DNA from: a virus
Reading direction: 5' to 3' (one strand)
Virus record (IMG/VR): IMGVR_UViG_3300042868_011386
Coordinates: 1-64,000 of that record
DNA length: 64,000 bases
The notes under the pieces: generated by a model
What the model was told of the DNA's origin: nothing
What the model saw: the letters and a program-made list of their open reading frames with translations, nothing else
The model's database searches: none
Shown: one piece after another, positions 29,100 to 37,689 of the stretch
Position numbering within the stretch: the stretch's first letter is position 1
Layout of the letters: every line of letters begins with the position of its first letter
Made by a program: the position numbers and the translations under genes

Positions 29100-30925
29100 C
29101 CCATAGCGCTGCCAGTTAATATTGGCATCATCGGAGAAGCATTATTGTTTACGTTGCTCGTATTAATATTACTTACATTTCCTCCATTATTGTTATTTAC
29201 AATTACTGTTGGAGCAATATTTGAAATGTTTCCAGCGGTCGCTAACATACTTCCAGATGATGCCGGCACCCCTTGCACATTATTTTTCCACTTGAAGTTT
29301 GATGCTGCATATTCATCCCATGACCCATAACCCGCAGCCATAGCCTTTTCAGGTTTACTTAATTCTGAAAAATTATTTGTAGATACGGCCTTTAATATTT
29401 TTTCGGAAGATTCGGTAGTAAGTTTTTCAGCAGTTGGTGTGACACTTTTTTCAGCAGTTGGTGTGACACTTTTTTCGGAAGATTCGGTAGTAAGTTTTTC
29501 AGCAGTTGGTGTGACACTTTTTTCGGAAGATTCAGATTTCTCACTCTTTTTAGTGTTGTATGCATATTCATATATGCTGTCTGGAACAGACTTTCTAAAC
29601 CAATATTTTGGATTTGCCATAGAAAGATCTTCATTGGGGTCAGGTAATATTGCTCGTAGGGCGCTACGTTGCATGTCGTCAATTGAACTTGCAAGACTGT
29701 CTGCTGCGCCAGTTATGCTTTCTCCAGCCGAAGAAAATAATGCCCCCAATTTTTCTGGTAAACTTGCAAAAAAGTCAATAACAATACCCGGCAAATCTCC
29801 TATAAATTTACCAATTGTAGCATACATCTCAAACATTGGATCTACTAAATATGTTTTATACAAATCAGTAAACGAAAAGCTATCTAAAAATTTGGAAAAT
29901 TCTGAAAATCCTAGCTTTTCAGATATCCAGGATATTCCATCTTTTACTGAGTCTAATAAACTGCCAATCAAGCCATCAAATACACCTACAAGTAATCCTT
30001 TTAGACCGCCGATCAAACCACCTTCTTTAAAGCCAGCAATTGCTCCCTTTATTCCGCCATAGATTCCCATTATTATTGTTAACGGCCAACCTAAAACTTT
30101 TAAAAACGGACCGACAATTTTACCCACTGACAAAAGCATTTTTGCAAGGCCTCCCCCAGCTTTCATTCCAATTTTAAAAAACCGAGACATACTTGAGAAT
30201 GTTTCGCCTATTACTGAAAATGCTTCGCCAGCAACTCCAACAACACTAGACACAGTCTTGATTATTGGCGAGTTTCCAAATATAGAAAATACTTTTCCGA
30301 GTAGAGTAAATAATTTGCTAGACTTAAACTTATTAATGAGTTCCGCAATCTTTTCTATACCAGTAAAAACCCCCTTAAACAATGGAGAGGCCTTTAGCCG
30401 AGTTACAATGTTTGTAAAAAATTGACTAATTGCAGAAAAAACGCTGCTAATTTTTTGAAAAAGTTTTGTTTTTCCAAGAACATTAAACAGCGCAGACGTT
30501 AGTTTACCTACAAACCCAACTGCAAAACCAGCTAATAGGGCGGCGGCTGACAATATTCCGCTAAATATACCACCCGGCATCTTAAACTTAGAGTCTTTGA
30601 CGGGTGTGCGTGTTCTGTCTGGCCTTAAGCCTCTAAGAGCATCAAGTAATTCGTCACGATTTTCACGTTCTTGAAGCTTATTGCCTTCAAGTCGTTTTGC
30701 CAAAACTACATTTGATCGTATTAGAATATCAAACTTGTCTTTTAAGTCTGTTGCTACATTTACAAGTCTATCTAAAAAAGTAGGAACCTCTGTAGTGTTT
30801 TCACGAGCAGCATTTGACGCAAGCGTAAAGTCATAGTTATCAATGGTATCAAGTATAAGATCTTGAGACAAGTTTGAGCTTTGTAATTCCTTTACAACTT
30901 GTGCTAGTGTTGATTCGTCGTTCAT
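29093..30925 (-). CDS. Putative tail tape-measure protein (gp29-like)
   Basis: This 610-aa protein (T4 gp29 is 590) has a coiled-coil N-terminus, then a long region of amphipathic and hydrophobic helices (ILSAAALLAGFAVGFVGKL, PLTIIMGIYGGIKGAIAGFKEGG) typical of tape measures. Near residues 465-510 it has repeated 8-residue units SVTPTAEK and LTTESSEK. The C-terminus is Asn/Ser-rich. It is read directly after gp26 and the gp51-like frame and its ATGA overlaps their stop. It would set tail length and be ejected with the DNA. Identification rests on architecture and gene order. Confidence 0.72.
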   Translation of the reverse strand: MNDESTLAQVVKELQSSNLSQDLILDTIDNYDFTLASNAARENTTEVPTFLDRLVNVATDLKDKFDILIRSNVVLAKRLEGNKLQERENRDELLDALRGLRPDRTRTPVKDSKFKMPGGIFSGILSAAALLAGFAVGFVGKLTSALFNVLGKTKLFQKISSVFSAISQFFTNIVTRLKASPLFKGVFTGIEKIAELINKFKSSKLFTLLGKVFSIFGNSPIIKTVSSVVGVAGEAFSVIGETFSSMSRFFKIGMKAGGGLAKMLLSVGKIVGPFLKVLGWPLTIIMGIYGGIKGAIAGFKEGGLIGGLKGLLVGVFDGLIGSLLDSVKDGISWISEKLGFSEFSKFLDSFSFTDLYKTYLVDPMFEMYATIGKFIGDLPGIVIDFFASLPEKLGALFSSAGESITGAADSLASSIDDMQRSALRAILPDPNEDLSMANPKYWFRKSVPDSIYEYAYNTKKSEKSESSEKSVTPTAEKLTTESSEKSVTPTAEKSVTPTAEKLTTESSEKILKAVSTNNFSELSKPEKAMAAGYGSWDEYAASNFKWKNNVQGVPASSGSMLATAGNISNIAPTVIVNNNNGGNVSNINTSNVNNNASPMMPILTGSAMGY

Positions 30926-31098
30926 TTTTTACGTTTTTCTTCTTCTTCCTGTATGTGTTTTATTAACATTGCGATATAAATTTCCCTCTCCCACGGCAGC
31001 ATATTATCTAATTCAGTTAAACTATATTTGTGATGTTGTATTAATGCAAAATTTGTTTGATAATAATTAGTTAACGATTCATGTGAGAGGGCTATTCG
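30922..31098 (-). CDS. gp51-like domain reached by -1 frameshift from gp26
   Basis: Reading the -1 frame past the gp26 end gives about 58 residues, including NYYQTNFALIQHHKYSLTEL and NMLPWEREIYIAMLIKHI. This resembles the gp51-like hub-assembly proteins of marine T4-like phages. The frame has no ATG, GTG or TTG before this conserved part; its only ATG lies late, at DNMLPW. Its TGA overlaps the tape-measure ATG. Expression is most simply explained by slippage on T TTT TTC in gp26, giving a gp26-gp51 fusion. The domain is seen; the frameshift is inferred. Confidence 0.75.
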   Translation of the reverse strand, partial: RIALSHESLTNYYQTNFALIQHHKYSLTELDNMLPWEREIYIAMLIKHIQEEEEKRKK

Positions 31099-31802
31099 AA
31101 AAAAGCCTGCGTTCCTGTAAGAGTAATATTATTTTCTTTTTTACAACCAGTACAATTAAATTGAAGCGTGTGTTGTAATTTTGGAGAGTTTGATATATAC
31201 TCTTCAATTTTATTAAGTTGTGCACGATTTAAACTGTTTACAAATGTTAACAGCTCTTCACGATTTGATTGTGCTGCTGGATAAACTCCGCTTTCGTCAA
31301 AAATTGATTCAATTGAAGCAATAAGCATATTTGTTATTGTGTCAACATTGATTTCGGATGTGGCTATAATAGAAGACATATCATCAACGCATATATGTCG
31401 TAAAATTACTCCAATTTTATCGGTCAACATAATTTTACTATCAACTTGTTGTTTTGGCCATGTAATTTCGATGTCATCTATGTTTACTGAGACTTCATTG
31501 TATGTTTCGCAATAATCACATTTACATTTTATATTGCTAATTTCTCCTACGCTTTTTGCTCGGAGTTTTAAGAAAATATACTCAAGGTCAAATGATGTTA
31601 ATTGTTCTGGTTTACAGACATTAAATGTACATGCTCTTATAATATCTTTAATTGCTGACATCATTTCGCTAGAATTGTTAGATTCTTGCGCAAGCAATAA
31701 TATTTTTTCTTCTTTTACGAGGAATGGACGATATTCAATTGACTGCGACGTTGACGGCACAGTGAGTATATATTTTGGCGATTCAAGTGTTGGTAATGGC
31801 AT
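31092..31802 (-). CDS. 26: Baseplate hub subunit gp26-like
   Basis: A 236-aa protein starting MPLPTLESPKYILTVPSTSQSIEYRPFLVKEEKILLLA, the characteristic N-terminus of gp26-like proteins in T4-related phages. Two cysteine pairs (CKCDYC near 140 and CTGC near 220) suggest a zinc site. In T4, gp26 and gp51 assist hub assembly with the tape measure. The zero frame ends GCT TTT TTC GAA TAG, so the stop lies two codons beyond a -1 slippery heptamer. Confidence 0.82.
   Translation of the reverse strand: MPLPTLESPKYILTVPSTSQSIEYRPFLVKEEKILLLAQESNNSSEMMSAIKDIIRACTFNVCKPEQLTSFDLEYIFLKLRAKSVGEISNIKCKCDYCETYNEVSVNIDDIEITWPKQQVDSKIMLTDKIGVILRHICVDDMSSIIATSEINVDTITNMLIASIESIFDESGVYPAAQSNREELLTFVNSLNRAQLNKIEEYISNSPKLQHTLQFNCTGCKKENNITLTGTQAFFE
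31098..31104 (-). other. Candidate -1 ribosomal slippery site
   Basis: The heptamer T TTT TTC is in the correct zero frame (GCT TTT TTC) six bases before the gp26 stop codon. It fits X-XXY-YYZ. The -1 frame after it is open for 58 codons and encodes a conserved-looking domain. Confidence 0.75.
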
Positions 31803-31813
31803 AATATTATATA

Positions 31814-32341
31814 TTAGTGTATAATTTTCAATTTATCATAGGTAAATACTACTGTTACTTTTTGAATAGTAGATTCACTGTTGTTGTCTAATTCCATGGA
31901 GTTTAGAGTAATTGGATAGGCTCCCTGTAGAGTTACTTTATGAACTGCTTTATTTTGTTCATCTAGTTGAGTAATGCTTATTTCCGTCTTATAGTCACTA
32001 TAATTAGAAGTTAATAGGTATGAATCAATATCTATTATTTTCTGCATCCATGTGTCTATTGCAGTTTTAATAAAATTATTATTAGTTAAAATAAATGTCA
32101 TTGTAACGTCATCCTCAATATATCCTGTTGGTATTTTTAGTGGTCGACGAGTGCCAATGTCATAGTCCAATGTAGTTATTTGTTTTCCAGGAATACTAGT
32201 AGTTTCACAAAAATATGGTATATCTCGTGTCGACTCAGATGATCCAGGAATTGCAGCAAACGTTACGTAAAAGCGATTTGCTTTGGCAATCCCACCATTT
32301 CTAATTATAGCAGACTTAAAATCATTTATTGAAGACGACAT
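31814..32341 (-). CDS. Tail-tube-like protein (gp19/gp54 family)
   Basis: This 175-aa protein has ANRFYVTFAAIPG (residues 21-33), FCETTSIPGKQITTLDYDIG, PTGYIEDDVTMTFILTNN and a C-terminal beta part, matching the tail-tube fold of T4 gp19 (163 aa). Placement among baseplate genes, away from sheath and portal, suggests it could be the gp54-type tube initiator rather than the main tube. Both share the fold, and the choice cannot be made from sequence alone. Confidence 0.75.
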   Translation of the reverse strand: MSSSINDFKSAIIRNGGIAKANRFYVTFAAIPGSSESTRDIPYFCETTSIPGKQITTLDYDIGTRRPLKIPTGYIEDDVTMTFILTNNNFIKTAIDTWMQKIIDIDSYLLTSNYSDYKTEISITQLDEQNKAVHKVTLQGAYPITLNSMELDNNSESTIQKVTVVFTYDKLKIIH

Positions 32342-32342
32342 A

Positions 32343-32927
32343 TTAGATTAGTGTACGTGTTTTTTGCCAAATTGATATATTCTTTTGGCCGACAAAGGAG
32401 TCGGTTGGTAAAAAGAGTGCTATTTCCCATTCTTTTGGAAGTACTTCAACTGTTTTAGAAGAGACGTGTTTATAGAGATAATGTTTAAAACAAGGGGCAT
32501 AGGCACGTAACTTTGCAGTGCTACTTAACATGTCATATGACAGCCTAAAGCGAGTCGTTTCATCTAACTTTTTATTATTCATATGATCCATAAGGCGATC
32601 AAAAAATACCGCGCGTTGACGGGGCGGTAAGTAGTGTAAGTTTAGGCCATAAAAGCCTCCCTTTGCTGGTCCTATCATGAGTATAAGTGGAAACTTATCA
32701 TAATACGGCAGTGTTTCTTTATATTTTGGGTCATATAAAAACATAAACATACGACCAATAAGTGGTTTACGACGCGTTTGTAACGAGTCATCATTTAAAA
32801 CCCTCGATGGAGATATATTTGATAGGTTGCGTATTTTACGTATAAACCAGTCGCGTGACTCTACAGAGCGCGGTAAAAAGCCGGCGCGTTCTGCATCGGC
32901 TTGAATCTTAGAAAAAAGAGACGGCAT
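32343..32927 (-). CDS. Conserved T4-like virion-associated protein, unknown
   Basis: A 194-aa basic protein with a strong central motif FLYDPKYKETLPYYDKFPLIL and GFYGLNLHYLPPRQRAVFFDRLMD. The motif recalls a conserved T4-like family that I cannot name. It is read from its own late promoter together with gp4 and the tail-tube-like gene, suggesting a role in head or tail completion. Confidence 0.65.
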   Translation of the reverse strand: MPSLFSKIQADAERAGFLPRSVESRDWFIRKIRNLSNISPSRVLNDDSLQTRRKPLIGRMFMFLYDPKYKETLPYYDKFPLILMIGPAKGGFYGLNLHYLPPRQRAVFFDRLMDHMNNKKLDETTRFRLSYDMLSSTAKLRAYAPCFKHYLYKHVSSKTVEVLPKEWEIALFLPTDSFVGQKNISIWQKTRTLI

Positions 32928-32932
32928 ATATC

Positions 32933-32940
32933 TATTTATA
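32933..32940 (-). promoter_or_regulatory. T4-like late promoter (minus strand)
   Basis: TATAAATA on the minus strand, five bases before the start codon of the 194-aa gene. Confidence 0.6.
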
Positions 32941-32947
32941 GCATTTT

Positions 32948-33403
32948 TTACGTCAATAATTTTATGCCAAGCGCCTTTATTGTATCTTCAGTCCACACTT
33001 CAAAAATCCATCCTCGATCAGCGCAATATTCTCGTGCAGCTTCCCACTTTGATATATTTTTTGCATAGGTGAGTACCTCTGTAATGTATGCCTTTGTTTT
33101 TTTAGACCGCACAGCTGGTTCCTGTGTTTGTTTTTTAGGTTTTATTTCAATAAGATAAGTAGTTCCAGTCTTAAATGTTACTTTTAAGTCTACAAAATAT
33201 CTATGACTTTTTCCGTCTGAGCGGCATCGGTATGGCACAACTGTTTCTTCACTGCTCCAAGAAACTACGGCTGGATTTTCATCGCACCACTTAAAAACTT
33301 GACGCTCCCATAGCGATCGATATACGACTCCAGAAGCGTCTCCATCATATTTTTCTTTGTGCGCTATGCGATATTTACCACTATAATAATGTTTTTTCGC
33401 CAT
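32948..33403 (-). CDS. 4: Head completion protein gp4
   Basis: A 151-aa protein starting MAKKHYYSGKYRIAHKEKYDGD, followed by VYRSLWERQVFKWCDENPAVVSWSSEE, the hallmark of T4 gp4 (also called gp50/65; 150 aa). A restriction-endonuclease-like site is visible: FVDLKV and YLIEIKPK (D...ExK). In T4 it is needed to finish filled heads before tail joining. Its start codon overlaps the late promoter of the divergent gp48 gene. Confidence 0.88.
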   Translation of the reverse strand: MAKKHYYSGKYRIAHKEKYDGDASGVVYRSLWERQVFKWCDENPAVVSWSSEETVVPYRCRSDGKSHRYFVDLKVTFKTGTTYLIEIKPKKQTQEPAVRSKKTKAYITEVLTYAKNISKWEAAREYCADRGWIFEVWTEDTIKALGIKLLT

Positions 33404-33410
33404 ATAAATA
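33403..33410 (+). promoter_or_regulatory. T4-like late promoter between divergent virion operons
   Basis: TATAAATA lies six bases before the gp48 start and overlaps the gp4 start codon on the other strand. On the minus strand a TATAAGTA variant lies upstream of gp4. Both virion operons appear to start within 13 bases. Confidence 0.7.
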
Positions 33411-33415
33411 CTTAT

Positions 33416-34174
33416 ATGGCATTAACTTTTCCAAGTGATCGAGCAAAGCTGTCATCACGTCCATTTATTAAATTTGCATGTAAAGGTGCGGCTGCAACTA
33501 CTATAGTATTGCCCATACCTGGCTCGTTGCAGTTTGGTGATGGTGCAACATACAATAATACTGAATTAGGATTTTTAGGAGGCAGCCTTGCCAGTATAGC
33601 ATCAGCCGCATCTGGCGCAGGTTCATTTAAGGGCGCTGGTGAAGCTGCGCTTAAACAGATAGGTGATATATACAATAAGGTGGGTGGCGGTATCGCAAAT
33701 GCGCCAATTTCTTCACTTGTACAGGGGGTGACTGCTCTAACAGGAGCAAACGAATCAATTCAAAGCGCAATAAGCATAGGCACTGGCACAACGCTAAATA
33801 AAAATATAAACACTGAATTTACTGCAACAAACACTCGTGTCTTTACATTTGCATTTCAACTAATACCATCCTCAACTGATGAGGCAACTGAAATAAAAAA
33901 TATTGTAGCAGCATTTCGTACAAACCTGTATCCAGAGGGCGGCGAGTTTCAACTAAAATATCCGCCAAAATGGACTATAGAATTTAGAAAGGGCGGAAGT
34001 GGAGACATTATAACTGATATACCGAAAATAGGACAAACATATTTAACTGAAGTTAGCACTACATTTAATAGTACTGCTAATATGTGGAGAGCAGATGGAT
34101 CACCAATTGAAACATCTATTCAACTGCAATTTATGGAAACACGGGCCCATAGACTAGACACCTTACCAACATAA
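33416..34174 (+). CDS. 48: Baseplate tail-tube cap gp48-like
   Basis: A 252-aa protein with IVLPIPGSLQFGDGATYNNTELGFLGG near the N-terminus, an alanine/glycine-rich middle and NTEFTATNTRVFTFAFQLIPSS, as in gp48-like proteins of marine T4-like phages. gp48 joins the baseplate hub to the tail tube in T4. ATG 33416 follows the late promoter. First gene of the plus-strand baseplate operon. Confidence 0.75.
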   Translation: MALTFPSDRAKLSSRPFIKFACKGAAATTIVLPIPGSLQFGDGATYNNTELGFLGGSLASIASAASGAGSFKGAGEAALKQIGDIYNKVGGGIANAPISSLVQGVTALTGANESIQSAISIGTGTTLNKNINTEFTATNTRVFTFAFQLIPSSTDEATEIKNIVAAFRTNLYPEGGEFQLKYPPKWTIEFRKGGSGDIITDIPKIGQTYLTEVSTTFNSTANMWRADGSPIETSIQLQFMETRAHRLDTLPT

Positions 34175-34177
34175 ATT

Positions 34178-35236
34178 ATGTCATTTTTTGCAAAATATCC
34201 TAAAATAAACTATGATTTATTTTCAGATGGTTCAATATTTGAGCTTACTGATATTTCTCGTTCAGTAATTATAAATTCAAATCGTATTGCGGATGACAGC
34301 GCGCTATACACATATTATAGTATAAATGATGGTGATCGTCCTGATATAGTTTCGCATAAACTGTATAAAAATTCCTCTTATTATTGGACATTTTTTATCA
34401 TAAATGATTTTTTACGTGATGGTTATACATCATCATGGCCATTATCATATCGAAATTTTACAAAAATGATAGAGCAAGAATATGCAAAATATTCAGCGCT
34501 ATCAATTAAACCAACTACAAACCCACAACTAGAATTAGACGGCACCGGATTTTTGGATATGTCGTTTATACCAGTAACTTCTCAATATTTGCCATACTTA
34601 AAGTTTGTGTCTGGCGATGGCGAGTATCGTTCAAATTTTATTCGATATGACGCTAAAAGACATCAGTGCATTATAACTGATATTCATAAAGTTATTGATT
34701 CAAAAAGAATTGAAGTGTCATCTAGAGAAACCTTTGTAGAAAGTACAAATCACGCATATAAAATAGTTTGGGATGACTCAGTACGTGAGTTAAACCTGTT
34801 TTCTACAGACACTGAAGCGATCATTTTAGCGAAACGCAAAGATGCTGAAGCTAAAAATATAACTTTAAAAACAGAATGGATTGACTCGATCTATTCTATG
34901 ATTACACAATATGACATTACTGGAACGCGTGAACATATTGCAGCGAAAACCGCAAAAGAAGACTATATTCTTTCTAAAACACTTATGGTTGCAAAGCCAG
35001 AGTTTAGATGGAGTGACTATTCGAATGCTGCATACGAGTATTATTCACCAAATGATACTGTGTTAAGTGCATATGACGCCTTAACAAATGATCTTATAGT
35101 TAACCCCAAACTAACATCATTTTTTGAATATGAAACTAATATAAATGAATCAAAGCGCATGATAAGAGTAATACGTTCAGAATTTATAAGTGAATTTTCT
35201 GACCAATACTTTAACACTATAAATGATGTAACATAA
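34178..35236 (+). CDS. 53: Baseplate wedge gp53
   Basis: A 352-aa protein with YYSINDGDRPDIVSHKLYKNSSYYWTFFIINDF at residues 46-80, a clear gp53 signature, followed by WPLSYRNF. T4 gp53 (196 aa) completes the baseplate wedges; the extra 150 residues are C-terminal. It starts three bases after gp48. Confidence 0.85.
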   Translation: MSFFAKYPKINYDLFSDGSIFELTDISRSVIINSNRIADDSALYTYYSINDGDRPDIVSHKLYKNSSYYWTFFIINDFLRDGYTSSWPLSYRNFTKMIEQEYAKYSALSIKPTTNPQLELDGTGFLDMSFIPVTSQYLPYLKFVSGDGEYRSNFIRYDAKRHQCIITDIHKVIDSKRIEVSSRETFVESTNHAYKIVWDDSVRELNLFSTDTEAIILAKRKDAEAKNITLKTEWIDSIYSMITQYDITGTREHIAAKTAKEDYILSKTLMVAKPEFRWSDYSNAAYEYYSPNDTVLSAYDALTNDLIVNPKLTSFFEYETNINESKRMIRVIRSEFISEFSDQYFNTINDVT

Positions 35237-35238
35237 TT

Positions 35239-37176
35239 ATGTCAGCCAAACCAATAAACCCGGCGCATTCAAAAAATACTCCTAAGATTGGCTATAGCGA
35301 TCAGCCAAACGTTAAATTGCCTGGCGCATTTGAAGTTGAAAAATTTGATATAATAGATTCGCAAGGAGTTAGAAAAGATATAAGAAGTTTAGTTGAATCA
35401 TTTACAATTACTAGTGAATTGTTTTCTCCAGTGCTAACTCTCTCAGCGTCTCTACGTGATACAGAAAAATTATTTGAACCAGTTGATGGTAAACAACTAC
35501 AAATATATGGTCAAGAAAATATTGAAATAAAGATTAAACCTGGAATTGGAGATGCGATAGAGCACACATTTTCAGTAAAGGAATATCCAACTCTTGTTCG
35601 TACACTAGACTTTCCACACACTCAAATTTATACACTTTTAGCAATTTCAGAGTTTGCTTATCGCAGCAGTCTTATGAATATATGTAGAGTGCTTGATGAT
35701 GGAAAATCATTAGATAAAAATATTGAAACTATTTTTAAAGATGACTTGGGGCTAACAGAATTTAATGTGGAAGGAGACATAGAAACTAAATTTAAAGGAA
35801 TTATAAACATTCAGCGGCCACTCCAAGCCGCCGAGTGGTTACGTTCACGTTGCTTTACCGAAAACGGCTCTCCATTTTTCTTATACAGCAATACTACTCG
35901 CCCTGGAGTAATCTTTCTATCTTCATGGTCGAATCTTTCCGGAAAGACTTCTCCAATTGTCGCAAAATATGTGTTTAAACCATTTATCAAAGAAGAACCT
36001 GGAACGGCAGAGCATACTACAGCCGAAAGAAATCGTCTGTTGAGTATGACGTCTTCAATCAAACTTGATCGTTTAAAAGCATCAAATGCTGGTGCCTATG
36101 CAAGTCGCTATAATGTTATAGATTTTTCTTCAAAGGCATTTTATGTTTTAGACTTTAATGGTAAAGAGACGTCAGATTGGAAACCACGTAAGTATAATAT
36201 CAAGGATAGAAGTGGAAATTCTCAATCTGCCACAATGCATACAATTGCAAGTTCTAATGTTGTCAGTGTGCATGTAAATAGAGGCATTTCTGAAACTGGT
36301 GATGGCAACAGCGGCGGGGTTGCGTATAATTCTATTACTGCATGCGAACGATATTTGCCCCCATCCAGAGCACTATATGCTCGATTAAATGAGGTTAATC
36401 ATGACATTGTAGTTTACGGAGACACCGCAATGCAACCCGGCGTAAAAATAAATTTAAAAGTGCCAAAGCCAAAATTAGAAAATGATAGAGCAGAAGAGGA
36501 AATTGATGAACTTGCATCTGGAGACTATGTTATTCTTGTGGCTTCATCTATTTTTTCTAACGGCATACATACAAATAAGTTAAAAGTTGCCAAACTTGTT
36601 CCTAGTGTAGAAGGAAATATATTAGATTCAGTCGGCCCATCAAATGTTAATCAAACTGGACAAGTTGCTAATAATGCAAACATAAATCCAAATGGTACTG
36701 GAAAAACTGCACCAACTACTGAGAGTCAAAAAGCATACTATACAAAAATGTATAACGCATTATACAAAGAGGCTGTTGCTAAGGGACTGCCAAATCCAGA
36801 CGTTGTTGCACGACTTGGGGCTGCTCAAACCTGTTTAGAGACTGGATATGGCACTCGAATGGTTGGAAATAATGCATTTGGAATAAAGGCACATACCGGC
36901 AGCGGTAATGCTGGTGCAGTCACTGCATCAACAAAAGAAGTTATAAATGGAAAAACAATTACAATAAATGATAGCTTTAGGGCATACAACAGTGTTGAAG
37001 ACAGCGCAGTGGGATATATTGATTTCTTAACTAAAAATAAACGATATTCAACAGTGTTAGCTTCAACAAATATAGATGACGCAGTAACTGCAATAGGGCA
37101 ATCTGGATATGCAACTTCCCCAGTGTATGCGCGCGATGTTGGTTCAATTGCTAGAAAATTCCAATATGAAAATTGA
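35239..37176 (+). CDS. gp27-like baseplate hub fused to a glucosaminidase domain
   Basis: This 645-aa protein has an N-terminal hub-like region (about 1-430) with FEVEKFDIIDSQGVRKDIRSLVESFTI and VRTLDFPHTQIYTLLAISE, consistent with gp27/gpD-type hubs. After a Gly/Asn-rich linker, residues about 490-645 form a GH73-type glucosaminidase: AQTCLETGYG with catalytic Glu near 534, NNAFGIKA, FRAYNSVEDSAVGYIDFL and SGYATSPVYARDVGSIA. It would cut peptidoglycan glycan strands during DNA entry. In T4 lysozyme activity sits in gp5, so this fusion is a different solution. Confidence 0.82.
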   Translation: MSAKPINPAHSKNTPKIGYSDQPNVKLPGAFEVEKFDIIDSQGVRKDIRSLVESFTITSELFSPVLTLSASLRDTEKLFEPVDGKQLQIYGQENIEIKIKPGIGDAIEHTFSVKEYPTLVRTLDFPHTQIYTLLAISEFAYRSSLMNICRVLDDGKSLDKNIETIFKDDLGLTEFNVEGDIETKFKGIINIQRPLQAAEWLRSRCFTENGSPFFLYSNTTRPGVIFLSSWSNLSGKTSPIVAKYVFKPFIKEEPGTAEHTTAERNRLLSMTSSIKLDRLKASNAGAYASRYNVIDFSSKAFYVLDFNGKETSDWKPRKYNIKDRSGNSQSATMHTIASSNVVSVHVNRGISETGDGNSGGVAYNSITACERYLPPSRALYARLNEVNHDIVVYGDTAMQPGVKINLKVPKPKLENDRAEEEIDELASGDYVILVASSIFSNGIHTNKLKVAKLVPSVEGNILDSVGPSNVNQTGQVANNANINPNGTGKTAPTTESQKAYYTKMYNALYKEAVAKGLPNPDVVARLGAAQTCLETGYGTRMVGNNAFGIKAHTGSGNAGAVTASTKEVINGKTITINDSFRAYNSVEDSAVGYIDFLTKNKRYSTVLASTNIDDAVTAIGQSGYATSPVYARDVGSIARKFQYEN

Positions 37177-37681
37177 TCATTGGTTTACAGCTATTGTGGA
37201 GAATATTGCAGACCCGCTAAATGCAGGTCGGGTGCAGGTGCGTTGCTATGAATATCATGAACTTAATGATGTGAATAGTATACCGAGCGAAAAATTGCCA
37301 TGGGCGACTCCACTCTTACCAATTACTAGTGCGAGCAACTCGGCAGTAGGTGCAAGTGCAACAGGGCTAATGGTTGGTAGTTGGGTTTTTGGTTTTTTTA
37401 GAGACGAGGATTTGCAAGACCCCGTTATAATTGCAACAATACCTGGAACAACAAATTTAAGTGGTGGTGGCGCTGACATACCACAGGATGCAATATCATC
37501 TTCGGTAGGAAGCTCATTTGTAAGTGGAACAAACACTTCGCAATATGTAGATGGCTCCCCAGTAGCAAATTCAGCAAATACTTCTGCGCTTGATGGCGCG
37601 CCTGCGCCATGGGCCGATAGCAAAGTTGCTACTGGCGCTGTAGATTCATTTGTTAATGATGTACTTAAGTCTTCAGAATAA
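37166..37681 (+). CDS. Spike OB-fold protein (gp5 N-terminal-like)
   Basis: A 171-aa protein whose first 95 residues match a gp5 OB-fold: WFTAIVENIADPLNAGRVQVRCYEYHE, then LPWATPLLPITSAS and VGSWVFGFFRDEDLQDPVIIATIPG. The rest is Ser/Ala-rich. No lysozyme or beta-helix follows. It overlaps the hub gene by 11 bases. It probably links hub and spike. Confidence 0.82.
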   Translation: MKIDHWFTAIVENIADPLNAGRVQVRCYEYHELNDVNSIPSEKLPWATPLLPITSASNSAVGASATGLMVGSWVFGFFRDEDLQDPVIIATIPGTTNLSGGGADIPQDAISSSVGSSFVSGTNTSQYVDGSPVANSANTSALDGAPAPWADSKVATGAVDSFVNDVLKSSE

Positions 37682-37689
37682 TTAAAATT

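Noticed and set aside
29439-30062. 207-codon plus-strand frame opposite the tape-measure gene
   Set aside because: Its repeats are the complement of the tape-measure linker repeats; no promoter or domain.
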